From JAULZV01 sp032117135 (GTDB lineage: Bacteria > Patescibacteriota > Minisyncoccia > Phycocordibacterales > JAACPR01): a stretch of 10,887 nucleotides of DNA. Below are positions 1 through 6,266 of this stretch, in pieces; the first letter of the stretch is position 1; the number at the start of each line of letters is the position of its first letter. The DNA is taken from positions 1 to 10,887 of the forward strand of contig JAULZV010000051.1 in assembly GCA_032117135.1 (NCBI GenBank). The letters run 5' to 3'. The translations under genes and the position numbers were made by a program. Under the pieces are notes generated by a model, which was given only the letters and a program-made list of their open reading frames with translations, was not told the DNA's origin and searched no databases.

Positions 1-73
1 CTATGTGGTATATAAGAAGTGATACATTGTGTGCCTTTCGTATGTGTTCCATTGGTTCATACTAGCATGTACG

Positions 74-325
74 ATGCAGAGCATCGAGGAATTCTTTTTG
101 ATTAAAAAATTTAATAGAAATTTATTTTGGACACTACCTCTTTCGAGTGTCTTTAAAAAATATAATAAATACTATATAACAATTTTTCTTTCTGATGGTC
201 GTACGAGATCATGTATAATTTCTCAGATTAGAATGATTGATTCAAAACGATTAAGTGAGAAAATGGCTAAAGTGACAAGTTTATCTTTTGAACAAATTAA
301 AAAAGAGGTCAGAAATTTACTCTGA
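74..325 (+). CDS. PemK/MazF-family toxin-like protein, C-terminal part; probably truncated
   Basis: From the ATG at 74 this encodes 83 residues; a GTG at 29 would add 15 hydrophobic residues that fit nothing I recognise. The stretch LIKKFNRNLFWTLPLS, then a beta-rich KYYITIFLSDGRTRS, then ISQIRMIDSKRLSEKM and a final FEQIKKEVRNLL match, from memory, the C-terminal two thirds of PemK/MazF-family mRNA interferases. In those, RPVLI(I/L)KKFN is followed by LSQ(I/L)R..DSKRL.(R/H)K(I/M)G. The usual N-terminal part (a G-E-I/V-W strand, an NIG-E-DGK loop, then RPV) is missing in this frame, and RPV is replaced by EEFF. Another frame has a TGG TAT ATA (W-Y-I) at 6-14, hinting at a frameshifted N-terminus. 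No antitoxin gene is visible in the window. The stop codon sits inside the hairpin at 301-333. It could be a decayed toxin or a short unrelated protein; the family call is moderate and activity is doubtful. Confidence 0.5.
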   Translation: MQSIEEFFLIKKFNRNLFWTLPLSSVFKKYNKYYITIFLSDGRTRSCIISQIRMIDSKRLSEKMAKVTSLSFEQIKKEVRNLL

Positions 326-333
326 TCTCTTTT
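301..333. terminator. Bidirectional intrinsic terminator between the toxin-like gene and dnaE
   Basis: Bases 301-313 (AAAAGAGGTCAGA) pair with 321-333 (TCTGATCTCTTTT) over 13 bp with one G-T wobble and a 7-base loop. The plus strand continues TTTTAATTTT. The minus strand ends in CTCTTTT followed by TTAATTT. Both directions therefore give a stem followed by a U-rich tail, and it is the best terminator for both converging genes. It overlaps the last codons and stop (323-325) of the plus-strand ORF. Confidence 0.7.
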
Positions 334-341
334 AATTTTCC

Positions 342-361
342 TTTCACACGATTGTGTGAAA
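342..361. repeat. Small hairpin downstream of dnaE
   Basis: TTTCACAC (342-349) pairs perfectly with GTGTGAAA (354-361) around a GATT loop. There is no clear U-tract on either strand. It may help protect the 3' end of the dnaE transcript ahead of the stronger hairpin at 301-333, or be incidental. Confidence 0.4.
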
Positions 362-396
362 AAGCCCGAAGGTATTTGTTCTTTCATTATATCAAA

Positions 397-3300
397 TCAA
401 ACCTCAATATCAAGCTTGTCGACAACATCTACCAGAATACTTTTTTCGCCATTGCGCTCTGAGATATTGCCTTTGACTCGAATACAATCTGATCCTTCGA
501 GGATGTCTTTGTACTTTTCATATGTCTTAGGGAAACAGACACATTCGATCGAATCGGTGTAGTCTTTGATTTTGAGAAATGCCATCGGATCACCCTTTTT
601 AGTCAAAATAACTTTGGCTTCTTCGAGTATTCCGGCAAGAATAACTTTTGCACCTGATAATGTATCACTTTTGATTTTTGCGACACTGTGGCCGTTCTCG
701 GTCAACATTGTTTTGTATTGATCAAGTGGATTGCCTGTGACATACAAACCAAGAAGTTCTTTTTCCCATCCAAGCATTTCTGCTTGTGTGAATTTTGTTT
801 TAGGTTCTTCAAAATGTAATTTTGAAATTTGAGCATCACCAAATGAAAAAAGTGAATCTTGATTAGCGTCTGCTTTTGCAAGCTCTTTATTGAACTTGAG
901 CAAATTTTCCATATTAAAAAGAAGGGTGGCGCGATCAGGATACAGACTATCAAATGCACCTGTTTTGATAAGTGCCTCGAGTGATTTTTTGTTGAGATTA
1001 CGATCAATTACGCGCGTAAAAAAATCTTCAATATCTTTGAACTTGCCATTTTTTTTGCGTTCATCAATGATTGCTGCCGCAATACCTTCACCAAAGTTTT
1101 TGATGGTGGTGAGTCCAAATCGAATAATCTCTTTTCCTCGCTCTCCTGGCACTACACCAAATTCTGCAAATGATTCGTTAATATCAGGAGGAAGGACTTC
1201 GATACCCATTCGTTCGCATTCATGTACCATTACTGCAATCTTGTCGACATCACCGGAGTCAGCCGTTAGGACAGAAGCCATATAAAGCACAGGGAAGTTG
1301 GCCTTGAGATACGACGTCAAATACGCCACGCGACCATAGGCAGCAGCATGCGCTTTGTTGAATCCATATGCAGCAAAGGTTTCGATCATGTCCCAGAGCT
1401 TGTGTGTATTTTCTTCCGAAAATCCTGCCTTCTCAATACATCCAGTAATAAACTTTTCTTTCTGCTTAACCATTTCTTCCGGAATCTTTTTACCTACTGC
1501 TTTTCTGAATTTGTCTGCTTCTCCCCACGAATATCCTGCAAGGTTCACCGCAATCAACAAAATATCATCTTGATAAATAAGAATACCAAATGTTTGTTCG
1601 AGATATGGTTTGAGCTTTTCATCAAAATAAATAACTTTTTCAGGATTATGTTTGCGTTCAATATAATCAGGAATAAAGGCGAGAGGTCCTGGTCGATAGA
1701 GTGCCACCATCGCATTAATGTCGTGAATATTAGATGGCTTAAGTTCTTTAAGAAAACGCGTCATACCATCGCCGTTAAGTTGAAAAGTCGCTTCGGTTTC
1801 ACCGCGTGCCAGCATCTCGTATGTCTTGGTGTCGTCGAGTGGTATCTCATCCACATCGATTTTTTCGCCATATAATTTGTCTGCCATTTTGACAGTCTGT
1901 GCAATAATGCTGAGGTTTTTGAGTCCAAGGAAATCGAATTTGAGGAGGCCAGCCTCTTCGACCGAGTGCATGTCATACTGTGTGATAATTTTTCCTTCGC
2001 CTTTAGGATCAAGTTGAACAGGAACAAAATCCGTCATGGTGGTAGGGGAGATAACTACACCAGCAGCGTGAACACCAATATGTCTCGCACATCCTTCGAT
2101 TTTTTGGGCCATGTCGATAATTGTTTTGGCATCATTGTCTGTATCATACAACTCACGAAGTTCGGCAACTTCCGAAAGTGCACGCTTGATAGTCATCGGA
2201 AATCCTTGAGCTCCCATTGGAATTAATTTAGCTACTTTGTCTCCAATTTCATAATCGTACCCGAGCGCTCGGGCAGTATCTCTCACTGCTCCTTTTGCGA
2301 GCATCTTTCCGAAGGTACCAATTTGAGCCACGTTGTGTGCGCCATATTTTTGTCGTGCATATTCGATAACATCATCGCGACGGTTATCGGCAAAGTCCAT
2401 ATCAATATCAGGAGGAGAAGGTCGTTCAGGGTTAAGAAATCTTTCGAAGGGAAGTCCATATTCCATCGGGTTAACTGTGGTGATTCCGACGAGATATGAC
2501 ACCATTGATCCCGCTGCCGAACCTCGAGTGTTCGATTGGATACCAGCTTCTTTGGAGTATCTAATCAAATCTCCCACAACCAAAAAGTAAGGCGAATATC
2601 CTTTTGTCTCAATCACATCAAGTTCGTATTCGATACGCGTCAAAAGTTCATCTGTTTTTTCGAGCTTGCGACGTTCGATACCTGCAAATGTTTGATCGCG
2701 AAGCACATCTTTGGCAAGTCTTCCTCCAAGATCAATAGCGGGAAATACCCACTTACCAAGTTCAAGTTCGATATTGCATTTATCTATAATTTCTTGAACA
2801 TTATTCAGTGCCTCAGGATCATCTTTAAAATATGTGTTGGCTTGTTCCTGGGTAATAAAAGAAAAATTTTCGTCTTCGTCCATTCCTGCATCGCCTCCAA
2901 ATGAAGATTGAACAGACATGAGTGTTTTGCGTGCTTCACGGTCTTCGGGTTTGATGTAATAGACATCGGACGAAGCTACTATTTTGGTATTTGTTTCTTT
3001 GGCAAATTCTTTGAGGAGACTCATTCGCCCCATGTGCCCATCAATTTCGGGATGGTGTGTTATTTCTATATAAAAATCATCACCGAATTGATCTTTGTAC
3101 CACGAAAGTATTTCGAGCGCTTTGTCTTTATTGCTCATTGAAAGTGCATTACCAATTTCAGAATTAAAAGATGGGGAAATACAAATAAGTCCTTCTTTGA
3201 ACGTGGCGAGACTTTCTTTATCGATTCGTGGTTTGTAATAAAAACCAACCATGTTCGAATCAGTAACTAATTCGATGAGATTTTTGTATCCGGTTTGGTT

Positions 3301-3582
3301 TTTGACCAGGAGGAGGAGTCTGGTACGACGAGCATCAATACGCTCTTTGTCTTTGCGTGTTCGAAGAGCCATGTATGCGTCGATACCGATAATGGGTTTG
3401 ATGTCAGACTCAATGCATTTTTTATAAAAATCGATTGTGCCATACATGTTCCCATTGTCTGTGAGAGCGACTGCTTTCATGTCATCTGCCTTTGCTGCCG
3501 CGATAATATCTTTGATTTTAGGGAGGGCAGTGAGCAGGCTGTAGTGACTATGTACATGCAAATGGGAAAAAGGCTTTTTCAT
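397..3582 (-). CDS. dnaE: DNA polymerase III subunit alpha (replicative polymerase)
   Basis: The catalytic subunit of the replisome, 1061 residues, slightly shorter than the roughly 1160 of E. coli DnaE. The N-terminal PHP domain starts at FSHLHVHSHYS (residues 5-15) and runs to about 270. The polymerase core carries RGSAAGS (353-359), PDIDMDF (391-397, with catalytic Asp394 and Asp396) and KFDFLGLKNL (Asp550 as the third catalytic Asp). RPGPL and GFNKAHAAAYG belong to the fingers and helical regions. QDSLF (908-912) fits the internal beta-clamp-binding motif, and an OB-fold occupies about 975-1055. Several PHP metal ligands are replaced, so proofreading by this domain is unlikely. The ATG at 3582 is chosen because it begins the conserved MKKPFSHLHVHS; longer reading would run through rnhB on the other strand. 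No ribosome binding site precedes it: a TATAAT lies 7 bases upstream, suggesting a leaderless mRNA. It diverges from rnhB. Confidence 0.97.
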   Translation of the reverse strand: MKKPFSHLHVHSHYSLLTALPKIKDIIAAAKADDMKAVALTDNGNMYGTIDFYKKCIESDIKPIIGIDAYMALRTRKDKERIDARRTRLLLLVKNQTGYKNLIELVTDSNMVGFYYKPRIDKESLATFKEGLICISPSFNSEIGNALSMSNKDKALEILSWYKDQFGDDFYIEITHHPEIDGHMGRMSLLKEFAKETNTKIVASSDVYYIKPEDREARKTLMSVQSSFGGDAGMDEDENFSFITQEQANTYFKDDPEALNNVQEIIDKCNIELELGKWVFPAIDLGGRLAKDVLRDQTFAGIERRKLEKTDELLTRIEYELDVIETKGYSPYFLVVGDLIRYSKEAGIQSNTRGSAAGSMVSYLVGITTVNPMEYGLPFERFLNPERPSPPDIDMDFADNRRDDVIEYARQKYGAHNVAQIGTFGKMLAKGAVRDTARALGYDYEIGDKVAKLIPMGAQGFPMTIKRALSEVAELRELYDTDNDAKTIIDMAQKIEGCARHIGVHAAGVVISPTTMTDFVPVQLDPKGEGKIITQYDMHSVEEAGLLKFDFLGLKNLSIIAQTVKMADKLYGEKIDVDEIPLDDTKTYEMLARGETEATFQLNGDGMTRFLKELKPSNIHDINAMVALYRPGPLAFIPDYIERKHNPEKVIYFDEKLKPYLEQTFGILIYQDDILLIAVNLAGYSWGEADKFRKAVGKKIPEEMVKQKEKFITGCIEKAGFSEENTHKLWDMIETFAAYGFNKAHAAAYGRVAYLTSYLKANFPVLYMASVLTADSGDVDKIAVMVHECERMGIEVLPPDINESFAEFGVVPGERGKEIIRFGLTTIKNFGEGIAAAIIDERKKNGKFKDIEDFFTRVIDRNLNKKSLEALIKTGAFDSLYPDRATLLFNMENLLKFNKELAKADANQDSLFSFGDAQISKLHFEEPKTKFTQAEMLGWEKELLGLYVTGNPLDQYKTMLTENGHSVAKIKSDTLSGAKVILAGILEEAKVILTKKGDPMAFLKIKDYTDSIECVCFPKTYEKYKDILEGSDCIRVKGNISERNGEKSILVDVVDKLDIEV

Positions 3583-3585
3583 ATC

Positions 3586-3594
3586 TGATATTAT
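3586..3594 (+). promoter_or_regulatory. Extended -10 element of rnhB
   Basis: TGATATTAT reads as TG-n-TATTAT, an extended -10, which fits the absence of a clear -35. It ends 7 bases before the rnhB ATG at 3602, so the transcript should be leaderless or nearly so. The 12-mer TCTGATATTATA (3584-3595) recurs exactly at 6884-6895, in the same place before smc. Confidence 0.6.
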
Positions 3595-3595
3595 A
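3590..3595 (-). promoter_or_regulatory. -10 element of dnaE, overlapping the rnhB promoter
   Basis: The minus strand reads TATAAT, a perfect consensus, ending 7 bases before the dnaE ATG. Transcription would start at or within a base or two of the start codon. No recognisable -35 hexamer lies 16-18 bp upstream. It shares bases 3590-3594 with the rnhB -10 on the other strand. Confidence 0.6.
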
Positions 3596-3601
3596 CATGC
3601 A

Positions 3602-4252
3602 ATGACGAGAGACGGGATATGGACAGAAGAATATATTATTGGTGTAGACGAGGCAGGACGGGGCCCGCTTGCGGGCCCCGTCGCCGTTGGTGTTTCAGTT
3701 ATCCCCAGATCATCGCAGAGGAGGATTTTTGACATGCTCAAAAGACACGGGCTTAACGATTCTAAACAAGTTAAAGAAAAGGAAAGGGAAGCATTGTATG
3801 AGATGTTGTGCCAACTTAAAAAAGATGGACACCTCGATTGGAAAGTTTCTCTCGTGTCTGCTCGTATAATTTCGACACGTGGAATTGTGTATGCAGTCAC
3901 AAAAGGAATTGCAACATGCCTCAAAAAATTAGGTACGTCACATAACGAAACTTTGTGTGTTTTGGAAATGGATGGAGCCTTGCGTGTGCCCGAAGGCGGC
4001 TGGAAAAAATCTTCTGTTATCCCCAAAGGTGACAGTATCAAACCAAGTATCATGATTGCATCCATTATCGCCAAGGTAACTCGAGACAGACATATGACGC
4101 GTCTTGCTCGCAAGTATCCTCAATATGGTTTTGAGGCACATAAAGGTTATGGAACAAAAAGACATCGAGAGGCTATTAAAAAAAATGGGGAATGTGAGCA
4201 GCATAGGGCAGGGTGGTACAAACATATGTTAGGGGTCAGACACCCTTTTTAG
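3602..4252 (+). CDS. rnhB: Ribonuclease HII
   Basis: Cleaves the RNA strand of RNA-DNA hybrids and starts the removal of ribonucleotides built into DNA. It has 216 residues, typical for the family. GVDEAGRGPLAGPV (14-27) supplies catalytic Asp16 and Glu17 and the G-R-G loop that recognises the ribonucleotide junction. LEMDG gives Asp124 and PKGD gives Asp144, completing the DEDD set. ASIIAKVTRDRHM (153-165) and YGFEAHKGYGTKRH with the conserved Tyr183 follow. The last six residues (GVRHPF) and the stop are encoded by one arm of an inverted repeat (4232-4251), so the native C-terminus may have been rewritten by that element. The sequence for GRGPLAGPV forms a perfect GC-rich hairpin at 3657-3682. 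It is divergent from dnaE, an apt partner, since replicative polymerases are the source of misincorporated ribonucleotides. Confidence 0.95.
   Translation: MTRDGIWTEEYIIGVDEAGRGPLAGPVAVGVSVIPRSSQRRIFDMLKRHGLNDSKQVKEKEREALYEMLCQLKKDGHLDWKVSLVSARIISTRGIVYAVTKGIATCLKKLGTSHNETLCVLEMDGALRVPEGGWKKSSVIPKGDSIKPSIMIASIIAKVTRDRHMTRLARKYPQYGFEAHKGYGTKRHREAIKKNGECEQHRAGWYKHMLGVRHPF
3657..3682. repeat. Perfect GC-rich inverted repeat inside rnhB
   Basis: GACGGGGCCCG (3657-3667) pairs with CGGGCCCCGTC (3672-3682) around CTTG: an 11-bp stem with nine G-C pairs, in otherwise AT-rich DNA. It lies 55 bases after the rnhB start codon and encodes GRGPLAGPV. The glycine and proline codons force part of the symmetry; the third-base choices complete it. 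Confidence 0.8.
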
Positions 4253-4309
4253 ACAAAAAATGTGGTGTAATTACACAATAGATTTTAGATAAAAAGGGTG
4301 TCTGACCCC
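4232..4309. repeat. 78-bp inverted-repeat element (REP/MITE-like), possible rnhB terminator
   Basis: The left arm GGGGTCAGACACCCTTTTT plus A (4232-4251) and the right arm (4290-4309) are perfect reverse complements over 20 bp. The 38-base centre contains its own perfect 12-bp palindrome, GTGTAATTACAC (4265-4276), so the whole can fold as nested hairpins. The left arm encodes the end of RNase HII, and the right arm ends 7 bases before the rpmF -35. After the right arm the plus strand reads AGCCCTTTT, a weak U-tract, so it may terminate rnhB. The GGGTGTCTGACCCC core resembles REP-type palindromes I recall from many bacterial genomes; no transposase gene is present and no target duplication is clear. 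Confidence 0.75.
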
Positions 4310-4316
4310 AGCCCTT

Positions 4317-4345
4317 TTGACTTGCGTCTGGTTTTCTGTTATCCT
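4317..4345 (+). promoter_or_regulatory. Promoter of the rpmF-nusB-rnc unit
   Basis: The -35 TTGACT (4317-4322, 5 of 6 consensus bases) is followed by a 17-bp spacer and TATCCT (4340-4345), with TG at 4337-4338 making an extended -10. It is the most complete promoter in the window. The -10 ends 9 bases before the rpmF ATG, which leaves almost no 5' leader. Confidence 0.75.
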
Positions 4346-4354
4346 AATTCCACT

Positions 4355-4573
4355 ATGGTAATACGAATGAGACATACGCGGGCACACACTGCCAACAGAC
4401 GATCACATCACGCGCTTTCGGCCTCTGCAGTTACGACTGATAAAGAGACCGGAGCGACACACCTGAGACACCGAGCTTCACGAGCAGGTATCTACAAAGG
4501 AAAGCAAGCGATCAAGCCTGTTGAAAAGAAAGCACCTGTTAAGTCGACAAAAAATAAAAAAGAAGTAAAATAA
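4355..4573 (+). CDS. rpmF: 50S ribosomal protein L32
   Basis: A 72-residue basic protein of the large ribosomal subunit. VIRMRHTRAHTANRRSHHAL (2-21) is the L32 N-terminal signature in the form I recognise from Parcubacteria and relatives. HLRHRASRAGIYKGKQAI follows, then a lysine-rich tail (KKAPVKSTKNKKEVK). There is no cysteine, so the zinc-ribbon C-x2-C form of many other L32 proteins is absent. The ATG at 4355 is chosen because it begins the conserved motif and sits just after a strong -10; an in-frame GTG at 4298 would add 19 unrelated residues read through the repeat and the promoter. It is the first gene of the unit leading to nusB (34-base gap) and rnc. Confidence 0.9.
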   Translation: MVIRMRHTRAHTANRRSHHALSASAVTTDKETGATHLRHRASRAGIYKGKQAIKPVEKKAPVKSTKNKKEVK

Positions 4574-4575
4574 GT

Positions 4576-4596
4576 TAATTGAATAATAATCAATTA
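4576..4596. repeat. Short AT-only inverted repeat between rpmF and nusB
   Basis: TAATTGA (4576-4582) and TCAATTA (4590-4596) are complementary with a 7-base ATAATAA loop. The stem is weak and has no U-tract, so it is not a convincing terminator; rpmF and nusB are probably read together. Confidence 0.3.
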
Positions 4597-4607
4597 GTAC
4601 TTTCATT

Positions 4608-5501
4608 ATGGCAAACCGGCACCTTTCAAGATCAATAGTCTTGCAGACACTTTTTGAGTGGGATTTTAACTCGCTCAAGACAAACGAGACACTTACGGTA
4701 TTGGATCGCAATATCGCAGAATTCGCAGACAATGCGGGCGACCTTGAATTCATGAAAGGCCTCCTTTCTGGTATCATCGCCAAAGTCGATGATCTTAACT
4801 CCATTATAAACAAAGCGGCCCCAGAGTGGCCAATAGAAAAGATTTCGAATGTTGATCGAAATGTTTTGCGAATTGGTCTCTATGAGTTGCTTTTTTCTGA
4901 TAGAACAGAAGTTCCACCCAAAGTTGCGATTAATGAAGCAATCGAACTCGCAAAGAGTTTTGGAGGTGAGAACAGTGGTAAGTTTGTGAACGGTGTTCTC
5001 GGAGCTGTCTATAAAGAAATCGGTGAACCAGGCAAAGATCAGGGGGCAGCTCGCAAAAAAGAAGTTCCGTTTGAAGAAATGCCTATCGAAAAAAAGGTTG
5101 GGGCAGTGGTATATGCCAAGGATGGATCAACCCTTTATTTTGCTCTGGTACATGATGTGTTTGGGCACTGGACTCTCTCTAAGGGTGGGCTTGAAGAAGG
5201 TGAGAGCGACGCTGATGGCGTAAAACGTATAATCAAAAAAGAAATCGGCCTCGATATTATAAACGTATCTGAAGTGCTTGGTGATAACGAATACGTCGCA
5301 AATCATCCCGAAAAGGGCAAGCATCGCAAGCAGGTACTCTATTACCTCGCTGAAGCTACATATGCAGATGTTGCACTAGGTGAATCAGGAGGTCTCGATG
5401 ATGCTAGATGGTTCAAGGCTTCCGAGATTCTTGACTTGAATTTTTATAATGACATTGTTCCATTAATGACAAAGTCAATCAGTATATTGATAAAAAATTA
5501 G
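4608..5501 (+). CDS. nusB: Transcription antitermination factor NusB fused to a Nudix-like domain
   Basis: 297 residues, about twice the normal NusB length of around 140. Residues 1-138 are a complete NusB: RHLSRSIVLQTLFEWDF at the N-terminus, NVDRNVLRIGLYELLF (81-96) and VPPKVAINEAIELAKSFGGENSGKFVNGVLG (102-132). NusB binds boxA RNA with S10 (NusE) and keeps RNA polymerase elongating through rRNA operons. A charged linker (about 139-160) leads to a Nudix fold (162-285) with KVGAVVYA, GHWTLSKGGLEEGES (186-200) and LYYLAEA. The Nudix box from Gly193 keeps G-x5-E-x7-R, but the R-E-U-x-E-E-x-G part reads RIIKKEIG (207-214): two of the three glutamates are Ile208 and Lys211, and only Glu212 remains. 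Hydrolysis is therefore doubtful and a binding role is possible. One reading frame runs through the junction. rnc starts one base after the stop. The NusB call is near certain, the Nudix fold likely, its function unknown. Confidence 0.93.
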   Translation: MANRHLSRSIVLQTLFEWDFNSLKTNETLTVLDRNIAEFADNAGDLEFMKGLLSGIIAKVDDLNSIINKAAPEWPIEKISNVDRNVLRIGLYELLFSDRTEVPPKVAINEAIELAKSFGGENSGKFVNGVLGAVYKEIGEPGKDQGAARKKEVPFEEMPIEKKVGAVVYAKDGSTLYFALVHDVFGHWTLSKGGLEEGESDADGVKRIIKKEIGLDIINVSEVLGDNEYVANHPEKGKHRKQVLYYLAEATYADVALGESGGLDDARWFKASEILDLNFYNDIVPLMTKSISILIKN

Positions 5502-5502
5502 T

Positions 5503-6207
5503 ATGGTCCTTCCAAACTTCTCAATTTTAGAAGAAAAGCTCGGTACATCTTTTGTGAATAAAGATCTGTTTAAACAAGCATTCACGCACAGATCATATAT
5601 TAACGAAAACAAACACAATGTGTTTGATCACAATGAACGACTCGAATTTTTGGGTGATGCTGTTCTCGAACTTGCCGCTACTTCATTTCTTTTTAAGACA
5701 TATCCAAAACGAAACGAAGGCGAACTTACTGCCTTTAGAGCTGCACTTGTCAATACTAATACGTTGTCTCAAGTAGCGCTCAGTCTTGGATTCAATGATT
5801 TTTTGTTATTGTCTAAGGGCGAATCAAAAGATACAGGTCGGGCGCGTCAATATATTCTTGCAGATACATTTGAAGCAGTTATTGGAGCAATCTATCTTGA
5901 TCAAGGATATGATGCGGCTTATTCTTTTGTTGAAACAAATCTGTTGTCACTCACAGAAGAAATCGTCACAAGTGGATCATGGGTTGATGCCAAGAGTGCG
6001 TTTCAAGAAAAATCTCAAGAAATACTTTCAACTACTCCTGTCTATGAAACTGTTCAAGAGGAAGGGCCTGATCACAACAAACATTTTACTGTTGCGGTCA
6101 AAATAAAAGACGAGACGATTGCACTTGGTAAGGGTAAATCAAAACAAGAAGCCGAACAAGAAGCTGCTCGTAATGGTCTTCAAAAAAAAGGCTGGCTCCC
6201 GCAATAG
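5503..6207 (+). CDS. rnc: Ribonuclease III
   Basis: Cuts double-stranded RNA; in bacteria its main job is releasing the rRNA precursors, plus turnover of structured mRNAs. It has 234 residues, the usual length. The catalytic domain carries NERLEFLGDAVLEL (44-57), with metal-binding Glu48 and Asp52, and ADTFEAVIGAIYLDQGY (120-136), with Asp121 and Glu124, so the active site is intact. The double-stranded-RNA-binding domain spans about 162-230: SAFQEKSQEIL, then EGPDHNKHFTVAV, then GKGKSKQEAEQEAARNGL. The ATG follows the nusB stop after one base and has no Shine-Dalgarno sequence, so translation probably couples to nusB. Placement after rpmF and nusB suits rRNA maturation. Strong hairpins at 4232-4309 and 6825-6872 flank the unit and are long enough to be possible substrates. 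Confidence 0.97.
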   Translation: MVLPNFSILEEKLGTSFVNKDLFKQAFTHRSYINENKHNVFDHNERLEFLGDAVLELAATSFLFKTYPKRNEGELTAFRAALVNTNTLSQVALSLGFNDFLLLSKGESKDTGRARQYILADTFEAVIGAIYLDQGYDAAYSFVETNLLSLTEEIVTSGSWVDAKSAFQEKSQEILSTTPVYETVQEEGPDHNKHFTVAVKIKDETIALGKGKSKQEAEQEAARNGLQKKGWLPQ

Positions 6208-6254
6208 ATCAAGAATCAGTGGATAACATTCTCGCATTAATTATTTTTAAATTT

Positions 6255-6260
6255 TATAAT
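6255..6260 (+). promoter_or_regulatory. -10 element of the pilin-like gene
   Basis: A perfect TATAAT ends 6 bases before the ATG at 6267, supporting that start and a leaderless transcript. There is no convincing -35 in the preceding 20 bp. Confidence 0.5.
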
Positions 6261-6266
6261 ACACAC

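Noticed and set aside
386..391. TATAAT on the minus strand just after the dnaE stop as a promoter
   Set aside because: It leads only into the short non-coding gap and the terminator at 301-333, with no minus-strand gene in reach.
1348..1875. A 175-codon open frame on the plus strand opposite dnaE, and other long frames there
   Set aside because: The translations have low complexity and no recognisable motif. They are the shadow of a strongly conserved polymerase gene on the other strand.
3583..4113. N-terminal extension of dnaE by 177 residues to an upstream start
   Set aside because: The extra stretch is antisense to rnhB, lacks domain features, and the conserved PHP start MKKPFSHLHVHS begins at 3582 right after a TATAAT.
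4298..4354. Longer L32 start at GTG 4298
   Set aside because: The 19 extra residues would be read from the inverted repeat, the -35 and the -10. L32 similarity starts at the ATG at 4355.
4253..4354. Insertion sequence or complete transposon at the 20-bp inverted repeats
   Set aside because: Only 38 bases separate the arms; there is no transposase and no clear target duplication. Kept as a repeat element only.
6219..6266. Upstream GTG start for the pilin
   Set aside because: It would give a 31-residue leader with an extra hydrophobic segment before the prepilin site; the ATG at 6267 gives a normal leader and lies 6 bases after TATAAT.
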